Of a stretch of DNA of 64,000 nucleotides, positions 15,828-25,073 are shown in pieces. The stretch spans positions 181,852 to 245,851 of the forward strand of contig CAZFSR010000002.1 of assembly GCA_964521575.1 (NCBI GenBank). Reading direction: 5' to 3'. Source of the stretch: 79-D21 sp964521575. GTDB taxonomy: Bacteria; Synergistota; Synergistia; Synergistales; 79-D21. The notes under the pieces were generated by a model. That model saw nothing but the letters and a program-made list of their open reading frames with translations. It was not told where the DNA came from and did no database searches. The position numbers and the translations under genes were made by a program. How positions within the stretch are numbered: position 1 is the stretch's first letter; each line of letters opens with the position of its first letter.

Positions 15828-16979
15828 ATGCAAAAGGAAGCGCCCGAAAACAAGCCTTTGCTGCAGCTGGCCCTGCTTTCCGCCGGGCATTTCTTCAACG
15901 ACATCCACTCGGCCTTCCTTCCGACCCTGCTGCCGGAAATCATCCGGAAGCTCGGCCTTTCCATGACCCAGGCGGGATTCCTGAATTCCACGACGGGTTT
16001 GGTCCAGATGCTGACGATCCCCTTCATGGGCGTCCTCGCGGACCGGACGAACCGGCCGGTGTACGTCATCGCGGGACCGATCCTCTCCTCCCTCGGGATC
16101 GCCCTGATTCCTTTCGCCCCGGGGTACGGATCGCTCCTTTTGTGCCTCGGGATCTTTTCCTTCGGGAGCTCGACCTTCCATCCCCAGGGCCAGGCCTCGT
16201 CGGGGGCCGTGGCGGGCGAGTCGCGCCATGCCCTGTTCGTGTCGCTTTTCAGCGGCGCAGGAATGCTCGGGGCCGCTTTCAGCCCCCTCTATGCCGTGTT
16301 CCTCGTGAAAAACCTCGGGTACGGAAGCCTCCCGGTCGTCCTCGTTCCCACCCTGTCCCTTGCTTTCATCATCTACCGGGCCATGCCCAGGATCGATTTC
16401 ACTCCCTCCCGCCGCAGCGGAGACGGTTTTTTGTCCAGCATCTGGCAGGTCGGGAAAGTCATCTGGCCCGTTTGGGCCATTTCACTTGCCCGGGACGCGA
16501 CCTTCCAGGGCGTGCGCTTCTTCCTCCCCCTTTTCCTGGCCCTCCGGGGCGGAACGCTGGCCCAGGGCGGTTTCTCGATCTTCGCCATCACGATCCTCGC
16601 CGTCGCGGCTTCCCTCGTCGGTGGGTGGTGCGCGGACCGCTTCGGCCCCCGGAACGTGATCGCCTTCACCCTGGCCCTTTCGCCCGCGCTCATCCTCGCC
16701 GGGACCTTCGCCACGGGGAACTTCTCCCTCTCCCTTTTCATCGCGGGAACGGCACTGCTTGACGCCAGTTCGCCCATGACGCTCGCCATGGGGCAAAAGC
16801 TGACCCCCCACGCTCGAGGGGTCGCCAGTTCGATACTCATGGGCTTTTCCTGGGGACTGGCGGGGATGGCCACATACCCGGCAGGCATGATCGCCGACGT
16901 TTTCGGGCTCACGGCGACCCTGCGCGTTTTTGCGCTGCTCCCGCTCGCTTCCCTTCCGATCCTCCTGCGCCGCTTCTAG
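15828..16979 (+). CDS. MFS transporter, fosmidomycin-resistance (Fsr) type
   Basis: Twelve-helix major facilitator protein, 383 aa. It resembles fosmidomycin-resistance efflux proteins in its start (LSAGHFFNDIHSAFLPTLLPEI) and FGSSTFHPQGQASSG in the first half, plus the loop GVLADRTNRPVY between helices 2 and 3. Likely a proton-linked exporter or organic-acid transporter; the substrate is not predictable. SD AGGGAGG precedes the ATG by nine bases. Its stop overlaps the facing cupin gene by four bases. Confidence 0.85.
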   Translation: MQKEAPENKPLLQLALLSAGHFFNDIHSAFLPTLLPEIIRKLGLSMTQAGFLNSTTGLVQMLTIPFMGVLADRTNRPVYVIAGPILSSLGIALIPFAPGYGSLLLCLGIFSFGSSTFHPQGQASSGAVAGESRHALFVSLFSGAGMLGAAFSPLYAVFLVKNLGYGSLPVVLVPTLSLAFIIYRAMPRIDFTPSRRSGDGFLSSIWQVGKVIWPVWAISLARDATFQGVRFFLPLFLALRGGTLAQGGFSIFAITILAVAASLVGGWCADRFGPRNVIAFTLALSPALILAGTFATGNFSLSLFIAGTALLDASSPMTLAMGQKLTPHARGVASSILMGFSWGLAGMATYPAGMIADVFGLTATLRVFALLPLASLPILLRRF

Positions 16980-17320
16980 GACCGGATCGCCACGTAGACG
17001 AGAGGGTGCTTCCCGTTGTTGAGGATGGAGTGCCGGACTCCCTTCTCCGTCAGGATGACGTCACCCGCCCCGACTTCCGTGCTGACCCCCTCCTCGACGC
17101 AAACCCCGAACCCTCCCACGATGACCTTCATCTCGGCCATCTCTTCGTGGGCATGTTCGTTCACGGCGCTTCCCGGCTGCAGCTCGATCCACGAGACTTC
17201 CCGGAAGGGACTGCCCTCCAGGATGTCCCCGGGCAGGAGGACCTTGGCACAAACTCCCTCCGTGAAGTTGGGGTTCACCGTGCACGTCACGTGTTCCATC
17301 TGGTCCGAACGAATGATCAT
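16976..17320 (-). CDS. cupin-domain protein, 114 aa
   Basis: Single conserved cupin barrel. Motif 1 reads GSAVNEHAHEEMAEMKVIVGG, with metal-ligand His residues in the H-x-H position, and motif 2 is AGDVILTEKGVRHSILNNG. Such small cupins bind a metal and may be isomerases, dioxygenase-like or sensor proteins; the role is undefined. ATG 17320 is preferred over GTG 17323 because GGGAGGG is seven bases upstream. It lies 29 bases after the TamB-like gene on the same strand and could be cotranscribed. Confidence 0.8.
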   Translation of the reverse strand: MIIRSDQMEHVTCTVNPNFTEGVCAKVLLPGDILEGSPFREVSWIELQPGSAVNEHAHEEMAEMKVIVGGFGVCVEEGVSTEVGAGDVILTEKGVRHSILNNGKHPLVYVAIRS

Positions 17321-17349
17321 CACGCATCCCTCCCGCTAAGGAAATGAGA

Positions 17350-20300
17350 TCACGGAGACGGGTTGAAGATCCGTTTCAGGATCTCCTGCTGGATCGCGTC
17401 CTGGAGGTCCGGCTGGGTCGGTTGCCCCGGCGGCTCCGAGGACTCGGACGCAGGGGCCTGGGGCTGGGCCGGGGCCTGCTGCTGTGCGGCCCCCTCGATC
17501 CTGAGGTCCGTCAGGTTGGGCTTTTCGGTGGTTCCCACGACCCTACCGCGGACTGTCCGGATATCCCGGGTCGACATCGCCCCGGTCACTCCCTGGAGGA
17601 AACCCTGGAGGATTTCCTGAACCGACTTCCCCGCCTGGAGGACTCCTCCCCGGACTCCCCCCACGAGGGCGTTGACGGCCTGGATGTTGACCCTGCCGCT
17701 CACGTTGAGCGCCAGGGCTTTCTTCGGGCCGACGGTACCCTCGAAATCGACGTACTCGTAAAGCGGGTCACCCTCGACGGCCTCCGCTCTGCCGTCCGAG
17801 AGGACCAGCCGGTCCCCCTGAAGGCGGTACGGGGCATCGAGAACCTTGTAGCGGACGGCCGTGCGGCCGTAAAGGGCCGAGATGGCCTTCACGTACCGGA
17901 AGCCCGAAACTTCGCCGCTTTTCGCGCTGAACAGTCCGGACCCCTCCACCGAGTTCTCGCTCCCGAGCGTTCCCCCGCCCTGGAAATCGAGATCGAAGCG
18001 GCCCGTCACACGCCCCTCAAGCTTCATCTGCTCTTTCAGGTAGGCATCAAGGTCCGCGCCGGAAAGGCTGAAGCGGGCTGTCCATTTCTTCCCGTCCCCA
18101 ACGGAGAGGTTTCCCTCGAGCCTTCCGCCGTATGCGGTTCCGGTCACGTTCGATGCGGCAAGGCGCCCCTTCTCGAGGACAAGAGGGGTCTTCAGGTCCG
18201 CCAGGGTCGTTCCCATGAAACGGACGGTTCCCTTCGAGGCCAGCTCTCCGCTTCCCTCGACCCTGCCGTCAGAAAAACGCCCCTTCATGGAAAGGTCGAT
18301 CCTTCCTGCGGGGGGAGATTCTCCTGCGGCCTGCATCCCGGCGGCCAGCGTCCTCAGGTCGAGGTCTGTCCCCCTGGCGCTGAACTCCATCGAAAGATTT
18401 TCCCCTTCCTTCGAGTAAAGCCGTCCCGTAGCCGTGACGCGCCCTTCTCCCACCGTGGCGGTGACCGGGTCGAAAACCATATCGGAAGGTTTCCCCTTCC
18501 CCTTCAGCCGCACTTCCGCGATCTTCAGGCCAAAGGCCTGAAGGGTTGCTGACGCGGCCTCCACCCCAAGGAGGGGATCTTTCGTCGTCCCTCCGAGTGA
18601 AAAGGACAGGTCGGCTTTTCCCGTGACGGGCTCTTTCAGCCCTGCCCACGTGGAGAGGGTCTGGAGGCCGACCCCCGCTGCCTCGGCCCGGAAATCGAGC
18701 TTCGCAGGTTCGTTCCCCTTCCCTTGCGAAATCCCTCCCGAGCCCTTGACCTGCCCTCCGGCCAGCCTCGCGGAAAAAGCCGGGACCGCGATCTCCTCCT
18801 TCGTGCGGACGAGGGTCCCCGCGAGGGCTTCGACACGGGCTTTCCCGATCGCCGCCGCTTCGGACGAGAAGCGGACCTCCAGAGGCGTCGAGCCGGCCTT
18901 CTCCTGCACGCGCCCTCTCATGTCGGCCTTGACTCCCGCGATGCGAAAATCCGGGGTCTCGATCCGGCTCGAAGAAAAGGCGACGCTGAAGGAGAGATCC
19001 TTCGCCGTTCCCGTCACTTTCCAGTCGGCAGACCCGGTCCCCGAAAGCTGGAGTTTCTCCAGGTCGGGCAGGCGCGAGGCAAGCCCGCCTGCCTCCAGGC
19101 CCCTTGCCGTCCCGGACATGGCGAAGGTCGGGCTTTCCGAACGAACCCTGCCGATCGTGCCGGATCCCGAAACGGCCGCCTGGTGCCACCGGGCCGTCAC
19201 GGACGATACCGTCACCGTTTCCCCCGCGAGGGAAAAAGTCGCCGAGGCCGCCTCGAGGGTCTCCCCCTTCGCGACGAGACGGTCGGAAGAGGCTTTCCCG
19301 CTGATCCTGGGAGTTTTCGGGCTTCCGTAAAGGTTCAGCTCCGCGTTCAGGGAACCTTTCCCCTCAAGGGCCTTCAGCCCGGAAAAACGGGCCGACATTT
19401 TCTCGAGCGACAGGCCGGAAGCCTTCACCGAAAGGTCCATGACGGGAGCCTTCTGGAGGTTGACCGTCCCCTGGAAGCGAACCGGCCCAGCCATCCAGGT
19501 GCCTTCCCCGGAAACGGACAGGACCCGGTTCCCCGAAAGCGCCACCTCCGCCGCAACCTTTTCCAGGGATTCCCCGCCGTACTGGACTACAGGAGATTCG
19601 ACTCTGCCCTGAAGGGCAATCGCGGGCAACGTTCCCGAGAAGGACATCCTGGGGACGTCCAGGGTTCCCTTCACTTCCTCCAGGCCGCCGAGCCGGGCAG
19701 CGATCCTGTCAAGGGGAATGCCCCTCGCGGTGAAGCTTCCGCCGACCGTAGCCGGGGCTTTGTCGAGGGACAGGTCGAGAACCCCGGAAAAGGTCCCCTT
19801 CCCCGATTTCCCGGACAATCCCTCCAGCTTCAGCCGGCCGGCGGCATAGGACACGGAGGCCTCCGCGGAATCCACAGCGAAACTGTAAACCTCCCCCGCG
19901 GCCAATTTGAGGTTCCCTTGTATTCGCGGGGCCTCCCACGTCCCAGAAAGAGACACCGGGCCCGAGAGTGTTCCCTTGAAGTCTCCGGCATGGCCGGCTT
20001 TCGGCCAGAAGGCGGGGGCATCCGCGACGTCGATGGCTTCGAGGGAACCCTTGAGGTCCAATCCCGGCCTGACGGAACCCGCGAAGGAAGCCTTCCCCCT
20101 GCGGATGGACAGGTCCAGGTTTTCCAGCACCGTCCGGTCGCCTTCGTGCTCGAGGCGAACCTTCCCGGAAAACGGCACTCCGCGGGTTTCGGCCTCGAAA
20201 CCCGCCTGGTAGCGTGACCCCGCTATGGAAGCCTGCAGCTTGGACAGCCGGACATCACCGAAACGGGTCTTCAGGGTCCCCTGGTCCACCAGCAGTCGGT

Positions 20301-20700
20301 TCACCTCGAGCCGGGAGGCCCCGCTTCCCTCGAACTGCTTCATGAAATCCGCCGCCCTCTCCAGGTCCATTTCGAGACCCGACAGGGCCAGGCTCCTCAC
20401 CGCGGGGTTCGAGCCGAGAAGGGACAAAAGCTTGAAAGATACCGAGAGGTCTTTCGCAGAGAGGACCGGGCGCCCCTTGTAAGCCAGTGAGATGCGGCCA
20501 AAATGGAACCCCCCCACAGGGTTCCCCGACACCCCCTCCAGCACCAGTTCGGCCCCTAGCCGCTCGCGCGCGACTTCCCGGGCCTTCTGCGCCACAAAAT
20601 CCGCTGCCAGGTCCCCCTTGCCGAGAACCCAGAAGATCCCACCGGCAAGAAACGCGAGAATCGACATTATGGCGAGCAGGACTTTCCTCGTCTTCGTCAT
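17350..20700 (-). CDS. TamB/AsmA-like envelope protein, 1116 aa
   Basis: Very large secreted or anchored protein with one N-terminal membrane helix (about residues 7-25), then over 1000 residues of repeated short beta strands with Gly-Thr-Val patterns such as GTLSGPVSLSGTWEAPRIQGNLKL. This composition and the C-terminal domain (about 930-1080) fit TamB/AsmA-like bridge proteins that carry phospholipid between the inner and outer membranes. It implies a diderm cell. The extreme C-terminus is a low-complexity Gln/Pro-rich tail (APAQPQAPASESSEPP) before a final helix, which is unusual. No TamA/BamA gene is adjacent. The SD is weak (AGAAAGAG). Confidence 0.82.
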   Translation of the reverse strand: MTKTRKVLLAIMSILAFLAGGIFWVLGKGDLAADFVAQKAREVARERLGAELVLEGVSGNPVGGFHFGRISLAYKGRPVLSAKDLSVSFKLLSLLGSNPAVRSLALSGLEMDLERAADFMKQFEGSGASRLEVNRLLVDQGTLKTRFGDVRLSKLQASIAGSRYQAGFEAETRGVPFSGKVRLEHEGDRTVLENLDLSIRRGKASFAGSVRPGLDLKGSLEAIDVADAPAFWPKAGHAGDFKGTLSGPVSLSGTWEAPRIQGNLKLAAGEVYSFAVDSAEASVSYAAGRLKLEGLSGKSGKGTFSGVLDLSLDKAPATVGGSFTARGIPLDRIAARLGGLEEVKGTLDVPRMSFSGTLPAIALQGRVESPVVQYGGESLEKVAAEVALSGNRVLSVSGEGTWMAGPVRFQGTVNLQKAPVMDLSVKASGLSLEKMSARFSGLKALEGKGSLNAELNLYGSPKTPRISGKASSDRLVAKGETLEAASATFSLAGETVTVSSVTARWHQAAVSGSGTIGRVRSESPTFAMSGTARGLEAGGLASRLPDLEKLQLSGTGSADWKVTGTAKDLSFSVAFSSSRIETPDFRIAGVKADMRGRVQEKAGSTPLEVRFSSEAAAIGKARVEALAGTLVRTKEEIAVPAFSARLAGGQVKGSGGISQGKGNEPAKLDFRAEAAGVGLQTLSTWAGLKEPVTGKADLSFSLGGTTKDPLLGVEAASATLQAFGLKIAEVRLKGKGKPSDMVFDPVTATVGEGRVTATGRLYSKEGENLSMEFSARGTDLDLRTLAAGMQAAGESPPAGRIDLSMKGRFSDGRVEGSGELASKGTVRFMGTTLADLKTPLVLEKGRLAASNVTGTAYGGRLEGNLSVGDGKKWTARFSLSGADLDAYLKEQMKLEGRVTGRFDLDFQGGGTLGSENSVEGSGLFSAKSGEVSGFRYVKAISALYGRTAVRYKVLDAPYRLQGDRLVLSDGRAEAVEGDPLYEYVDFEGTVGPKKALALNVSGRVNIQAVNALVGGVRGGVLQAGKSVQEILQGFLQGVTGAMSTRDIRTVRGRVVGTTEKPNLTDLRIEGAAQQQAPAQPQAPASESSEPPGQPTQPDLQDAIQQEILKRIFNPSP

Positions 20701-20743
20701 GAAGCATCACTCTTTCTGGAAGATACGTCACTTTGATAAAGTT

Positions 20744-20752
20744 ATTTTAACA
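20744..20752 (-). promoter_or_regulatory. extended -10 promoter element for the TamB-like gene
   Basis: TGTTAAAAT reads on the minus strand at 20752-20744, fitting an extended -10 (TGnTAnAAT type), about 45 bases before the ATG and just after the glyA terminator. The same GTTAAAATAA string recurs upstream of two other genes (35477-35485 and 58161-58171). Confidence 0.4.
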
Positions 20753-20787
20753 CAAAAAGGGGAGGGGCCGCTGAAAGGCCCCTCCCC
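20753..20787 (-). terminator. intrinsic terminator of glyA
   Basis: An 11-bp perfect stem GGGGAGGGGCC/GGCCCCTCCCC (20759-20769 and 20777-20787) with a 7-base loop, followed on the minus strand by TTTTTGTG. Located 23 bases after the glyA stop. Confidence 0.88.
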
Positions 20788-20809
20788 GCGTTCTATTCTT
20801 TCGCCCCGG

Positions 20810-22069
20810 CTACAGCAAGGCTCCTTCCCCGAAGTGAAGGTACAGCGGCTTCCGAAGGCAGATCCGCCTGACCTCCTCGCGCAGCCCCGCCAGGGCCGTT
20901 TCGTCGGAGGCGCTCGTCAACGCCTGGTCCATCAACCCCCCGACCTGCTTCATGTCGCTCTCCTCCAGGCCCCTCGTGGTGACGGCCGCAGCCCCGATGC
21001 GGATGCCCGACGTGACGGTGGCCGGTGCGGTGTCGAAGGGGATGAGGTTCTTGTTGACCATGATGCCGATCTTCGCCAGGGTTTCCTCGGCAAAGACCCC
21101 GGTCATGCCGCGGGGACGCATGTCCACGAGCATGAGGTGGTTGTCCGTGCCGCCCGAGACGATCCTGTAGCCGGCGGAGGAAAGGGTCTCGGCCAGGGCT
21201 GCTGCGTTCTTCACCATCTGGGCCTGCATCCGGGCGAATTCCTGCGTTCCCGCGAGCCGGAACGTCACCGCCTTGGCCATGACGTTCTGCAGGATCGGTC
21301 CCCCCTGGGTCCCGGGGAAGATGGCCTTGTCGATCTTCTGGGCGAATTCCTTCCGGCAGAGGATGAATCCACCGCGGGCGCCCCGCAGAGTCTTGGTCGT
21401 CGTGGAAGTGACAAAATCCGCGTAGGGGACGGGGCTGGGATGGACTTTCGCCGCCACGAGCCCGGCGATATGGGCCATGTCCACCATGAAGAAGGCCCCG
21501 ACCTTGTCCGCGATTTCCCGGAAACGGGGGAAATCGATGACCCGGGGATAGGCGCTCCCGCCAGCGATGATGATCTTCGGCCTGTGTTCCATGGCCAGGG
21601 ATTCCACCTGGTCGAAGTCGATGCGTTCCGTTTCGGGGTGAACCCCGTAATGGACGATGTTGAAGAAACGGCCGGTGATGGAGGCCTTGGCCCCGTGGGA
21701 AAGATGCCCCCCGTGGCGCAGGTCCATGGAGAGGATCGTGTCGTGCGGCTGCAGCACCGCCTGGTAGACGCCGAGGTTCGCGTTGACTCCGGAGTGGGGC
21801 TGCACGTTGGCGTGGTCCGCCCCGAAAAGGCTCTTCGCCCGCTCGATGGCCAGGGCCTCGATTCCGTCGATGAACTCGCAGCCGCCGTGGTAGCGGTTGC
21901 CGGGATAGCCTTCCGCGTACTTGTTCGTCAGGATGGAGCCCTGCGCTTCCAGGATCGCCGGGGGAACGAAGTTCTCGGAGGCGATCATCTCCAGGGTGCT
22001 GTTCTGTCGTGCCGCTTCCTTGTCCAGGAGGGCGGCCACCTCGGGATCGACCAGGCTCAGCATGCTCAT
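20810..22069 (-). CDS. glyA: serine hydroxymethyltransferase
   Basis: PLP enzyme that interconverts serine + tetrahydrofolate with glycine + 5,10-methylene-THF, supplying one-carbon units (for example to PanB). 419 aa, full length. Signature regions are present: EMIASENFVP, NKYAEGYPGNRYHGGCEFID, VDMAHIAGLVAAK and the PLP-lysine site with K226. The residue before Lys is Thr where E. coli has His (TTTTHK becomes TSTTTK), a variation seen in some bacteria. The ATG has AGGAGAG upstream. Its transcript ends at the terminator 20753-20787. Confidence 0.97.
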   Translation of the reverse strand: MSMLSLVDPEVAALLDKEAARQNSTLEMIASENFVPPAILEAQGSILTNKYAEGYPGNRYHGGCEFIDGIEALAIERAKSLFGADHANVQPHSGVNANLGVYQAVLQPHDTILSMDLRHGGHLSHGAKASITGRFFNIVHYGVHPETERIDFDQVESLAMEHRPKIIIAGGSAYPRVIDFPRFREIADKVGAFFMVDMAHIAGLVAAKVHPSPVPYADFVTSTTTKTLRGARGGFILCRKEFAQKIDKAIFPGTQGGPILQNVMAKAVTFRLAGTQEFARMQAQMVKNAAALAETLSSAGYRIVSGGTDNHLMLVDMRPRGMTGVFAEETLAKIGIMVNKNLIPFDTAPATVTSGIRIGAAAVTTRGLEESDMKQVGGLMDQALTSASDETALAGLREEVRRICLRKPLYLHFGEGALL

Positions 22070-22083
22070 GGGAACTCTCCTTT

Positions 22084-22122
22084 CGGATCGGTGGATTTGC
22101 CGCGCCTATTCTATCCGATCCG
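22084..22122. promoter_or_regulatory. 8-bp inverted repeat in the glyA upstream region
   Basis: CGGATCGG (22084-22091) and CCGATCCG (22115-22122) are perfect complements separated by 23 bases, in the 76-base gap between the ABC permease stop and the glyA start. A TAGAAT string on the minus strand lies between the arms. It may be an operator or a leader hairpin; no known element matches. Confidence 0.3.
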
Positions 22123-22145
22123 TGCCTGCAGCGTCCATTTGACCT

Positions 22146-23270
22146 TCAGGCGATGGTCTTCCTGAACTTCAGGATGCTCAGCCCAAGGAAGAAGACCAGC
22201 AGGCCCAAAAGCGCCAGGACCTGGGGCCACAGGGCCGAAAGGCCAACTCCCTTCAGGAGGATCCCCCTGCTGATCTGCAGGAAGAACGTCACCGGGAGGA
22301 GGTTGCTGACGGCCCGGAAAAAGGCCGGCATGGCCTCCCGGGGGAACATGAAGCCCGAGAGGAGGATGCTGGGCATCAGGGCGAAGAACGACATCTGCAT
22401 CGCCTGCATCTGCGTCTTTGCCACGCTGGAGATCAAAAGCCCCCAGGCCAGGCTGGCCAGGATGTGGAGCGAGGTCAGCCCGTAGTACAGCACCAGGCTG
22501 CCCCTCACCGGGATCCTGAAGACCACGATGCCGATCAGAAGCCCGAGGGTGAGCTGCACATACCCCACGGCCACGTACGGAAGGATCTTTCCCACCATGA
22601 GCTCCCAATTCTTCAGGGGCGTGACGATCAGCTGCTCCAGCGTGCCCCGCTCCCTCTCCCGGACGATGGCCATGGAGGTGATCATCATCATGGTCATCGC
22701 CAGGACGATCGCGAGGATGCCCGGCACCATGTAATGGGAGGAAACCATGTCCGGGTTGTACCAGGGCCTGATGCGCACGTCGACGGGCAGGGGAACGCTC
22801 TCGGACGAACCGGGGGAAAGCCTTTGAAAAAGGATTTGCTGCGACTTCACCAGCCCGATCATCTGCGCCGTGCTGATCGCCGAGGCCGCGGACATGGAAT
22901 CGGAGGCATCGACGATCACCTGGACCGCGGCCTGCCGGCCTGAGCGCAGCCGCTCCTGGAAGTCGGGGGGGATCGAGATCCCCACCTTCACCCTGCCCGA
23001 CTGCACGAGAGCGTTCATTTCAGGAAGGCTCTTCACCCCGCGCCGGATGTCGAAGTACCCCGTCGACTGGAAGCCGCGAATCAGTTCACGGCTTTCCGCG
23101 GAGACCGACTGGTCGAAGACGGCGGTGGGGAGGTGCTTGACCTCCGTGTTGATCGCGAACCCGAAGATCAAAAGCTGGATGACCGGCAAAAGGCCCATGA
23201 TGGCCAGCGTCAACCGATCCCTTCCCATCTGGATGAATTCTTTCACCAGGAGTGCACGCAGGCGCCTCAT
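22146..23270 (-). CDS. ABC-2 type permease (YbhS/YbhR-like)
   Basis: Inner-membrane permease of an exporter, 374 aa. It has an N-terminal helix (LAIMGLLPVIQLLIFGFAI), a large extracytoplasmic domain (about 45-175) and a C-terminal block of five helices starting at YMVPGILAIVLAMTMMMITSMAIVRERERGTLEQL, the ABC-2 signature. ATG 23270 overlaps the upstream stop by four bases, which fixes the start. E. coli YbhGFSR has two permeases; only one is found here, so it may form a homodimer. It likely exports drugs or other hydrophobic compounds with the ATPases and HlyD protein upstream. Confidence 0.9.
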   Translation of the reverse strand: MRRLRALLVKEFIQMGRDRLTLAIMGLLPVIQLLIFGFAINTEVKHLPTAVFDQSVSAESRELIRGFQSTGYFDIRRGVKSLPEMNALVQSGRVKVGISIPPDFQERLRSGRQAAVQVIVDASDSMSAASAISTAQMIGLVKSQQILFQRLSPGSSESVPLPVDVRIRPWYNPDMVSSHYMVPGILAIVLAMTMMMITSMAIVRERERGTLEQLIVTPLKNWELMVGKILPYVAVGYVQLTLGLLIGIVVFRIPVRGSLVLYYGLTSLHILASLAWGLLISSVAKTQMQAMQMSFFALMPSILLSGFMFPREAMPAFFRAVSNLLPVTFFLQISRGILLKGVGLSALWPQVLALLGLLVFFLGLSILKFRKTIA

Positions 23271-24169
23271 GCTGCCCAGCCCTTCCTTTCGTTCATCACG
23301 AGGTGGACGAACACGTCCTCCAGGGTCGGGACGATCCGCCTCCCCCCGAGGGACTCGAAGACAGCCGCGCTTTCCGTTTCCGCCAGAAGGTGCACCGACC
23401 TCCCGTGGACCGCGGACTCGATCAGGCCTTTCGTTCCCTTGAGCCGTTCCAGGAGGCCGATGGGGTCCTCCGAGGGAATCTCCCAGGCATAGCCGGGAAG
23501 GAGCGCCTTGAGTTCCGCCGGGGTGCCGGTAGCGATCAGGCGGCTGTCGAACATGAAACCGATGGTGTCGCAATGCTCAGCCTCGTCCATGAAATGGGTC
23601 GTCACCATGATGGTCGTGCCTTCCGCCGCCAGGCCGTAGATGATGTCCCAGAAGCGGCGTCGGGACCGCGGGTCCACCCCGCTCGTCGGCTCGTCGAGAA
23701 AAAGCAGCTTCGGCCGGTGCAGGATGGCGCAGCCCAGGGCCAGCCGCTGCCGGAGTCCCCCCGAAAGGCCCGCCGCGAGGTCCTTGGTCCGGCCCGAGAG
23801 CCCGGCCATCTCGACGATCTCCGCGGCCCTCTCGCGCGAGCGGTCCGGAGGCAGGCTGAACAGTCCCGCGTAGAAGTCCAGGTTCTCCTGGACCGTCAGG
23901 TCGTCGTACAGGCTGAACTTTTGGGACATGTAGCCGAGGTTCTCCCGCACCTTCTCCCTCCCCGAGACGAGATCCATCCCCAGGACCTCGGCGCTCCCGG
24001 CGGAGGGCTCCAGGATCCCGGTGAGCATGCGGATCGTGGTCGTCTTCCCCGAACCGTTCGGGCCCAGGAAACCGAAGACCGACCCTTCCGGGATGCTGAA
24101 GTTGACCCGGTCCACGGCGGTGAAGCGTCCGAACCTGCGGGTGAGGTCGTGGGTGATGACCGCGTCCAT
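23267..24169 (-). CDS. ABC transporter ATP-binding protein (YbhF C-terminal-like)
   Basis: 300-aa ATPase: Walker A GPNGSGKTTTIR, Q-loop YMSQKF, signature LSGGLRQRLALG, Walker B LLFLDEPTSGVDP, H-loop VTTHFMDEAEH. The roughly 70-residue C-terminal regulatory tail ends in TLEDVFVHLV. It probably pairs with the other ATPase (24171-25073) as a heterodimer, since E. coli YbhF is one protein with two such domains. The start is one base after the preceding stop codon. Confidence 0.92.
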   Translation of the reverse strand: MDAVITHDLTRRFGRFTAVDRVNFSIPEGSVFGFLGPNGSGKTTTIRMLTGILEPSAGSAEVLGMDLVSGREKVRENLGYMSQKFSLYDDLTVQENLDFYAGLFSLPPDRSRERAAEIVEMAGLSGRTKDLAAGLSGGLRQRLALGCAILHRPKLLFLDEPTSGVDPRSRRRFWDIIYGLAAEGTTIMVTTHFMDEAEHCDTIGFMFDSRLIATGTPAELKALLPGYAWEIPSEDPIGLLERLKGTKGLIESAVHGRSVHLLAETESAAVFESLGGRRIVPTLEDVFVHLVMNERKGWAA

Positions 24170-24170
24170 T

Positions 24171-25073
24171 TCAGGCCGCCTTCCCCGCCAGCTCGACGAA
24201 CACGTCCTCGAGTGTCGGGGGGACCCGCCGCATGGAAAGCACCGGGATATCCTGCCGCGACAGGGCCTCCCTCACCGCCGCTTCGGCCGAGGCCGCATCC
24301 TCCACCACCAGGTGGAAGGCCGTCCCGAAGGCGAGGACCTCCCTCAGGGGAACGCCGGCAAGATAGGGTTTCACGTCCCGCACGGGGACCGAAAGCTCCA
24401 GGATCTGCCAGGGGTATCCCTCGCAAAGCGCTTTCGGAGTGCCGCAGGCCATCACGGAGCCCTCGTTGAGGAAAGCGGCGCGAGTGCAGAGCTCCGCCTC
24501 GTCCATGTAGGGCGTCGTCACGAGGATCGTGAGCCCGGACCGGTTCAGTTGGTAGAGGAGCCCCCAGATTTCCCTCCGCGACACGGGGTCCACGCCGGTC
24601 GTGGGTTCGTCCAGGATGAAGACCTGCGGGCTGTGGAGAAGCCCGGCCGCCACGGCCAGCTTGCGCTTCATCCCTCCGGACAGGGCGTCCGCTAGGCGGT
24701 CACCGAAGGGAAGGAGGTTCGTAAAGGCCAGGATTTCCTTACCCCTTCGCTCCGCCTCGGCCGGGTCCGCCCCGTACATGGAACCGTATAGGCGGATGTT
24801 CTCCCACACCGTCAGGTCGCCGTAGAGGGTGAAAGCCTGCGGGATAACGCCGACCTTCTCGCGTGCCTTTTCCGGCGCAAGCGAACCCAGAAGCCGGACC
24901 GTGCCGCCCTTCGGGTGAAGAACCCCCGTCAGGACCCTGACCAGGGTCGTCTTTCCCGCCCCGTCCGGGCCCACCACCCCGAAGATCTCGCCTTCCTTCA
25001 CTCCGAAGGAGACGCCCTTCAGGACCCGCCTCGATCCGAAAGCGTGCTCAAGGGAAACGGCCTCAATCATCAT
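24171..25073 (-). CDS. ABC transporter ATP-binding protein (YbhF N-terminal-like)
   Basis: 300-aa ATPase with Walker A GPDGAGKTTLVR, Q-loop VIPQAF, signature ALSGGMKRKLAVA, Walker B VFILDEPTTGVDP and a C-terminal tail ending in TLEDVFVELAGKAA. The signature LSGGMKRK and the tail differ from its partner, suggesting ancient duplication. The ATG at 25073 lies inside the 3' end of the HlyD-family gene (11-base overlap). It energises export together with the 23267-24169 ATPase. Confidence 0.92.
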   Translation of the reverse strand: MMIEAVSLEHAFGSRRVLKGVSFGVKEGEIFGVVGPDGAGKTTLVRVLTGVLHPKGGTVRLLGSLAPEKAREKVGVIPQAFTLYGDLTVWENIRLYGSMYGADPAEAERRGKEILAFTNLLPFGDRLADALSGGMKRKLAVAAGLLHSPQVFILDEPTTGVDPVSRREIWGLLYQLNRSGLTILVTTPYMDEAELCTRAAFLNEGSVMACGTPKALCEGYPWQILELSVPVRDVKPYLAGVPLREVLAFGTAFHLVVEDAASAEAAVREALSRQDIPVLSMRRVPPTLEDVFVELAGKAA

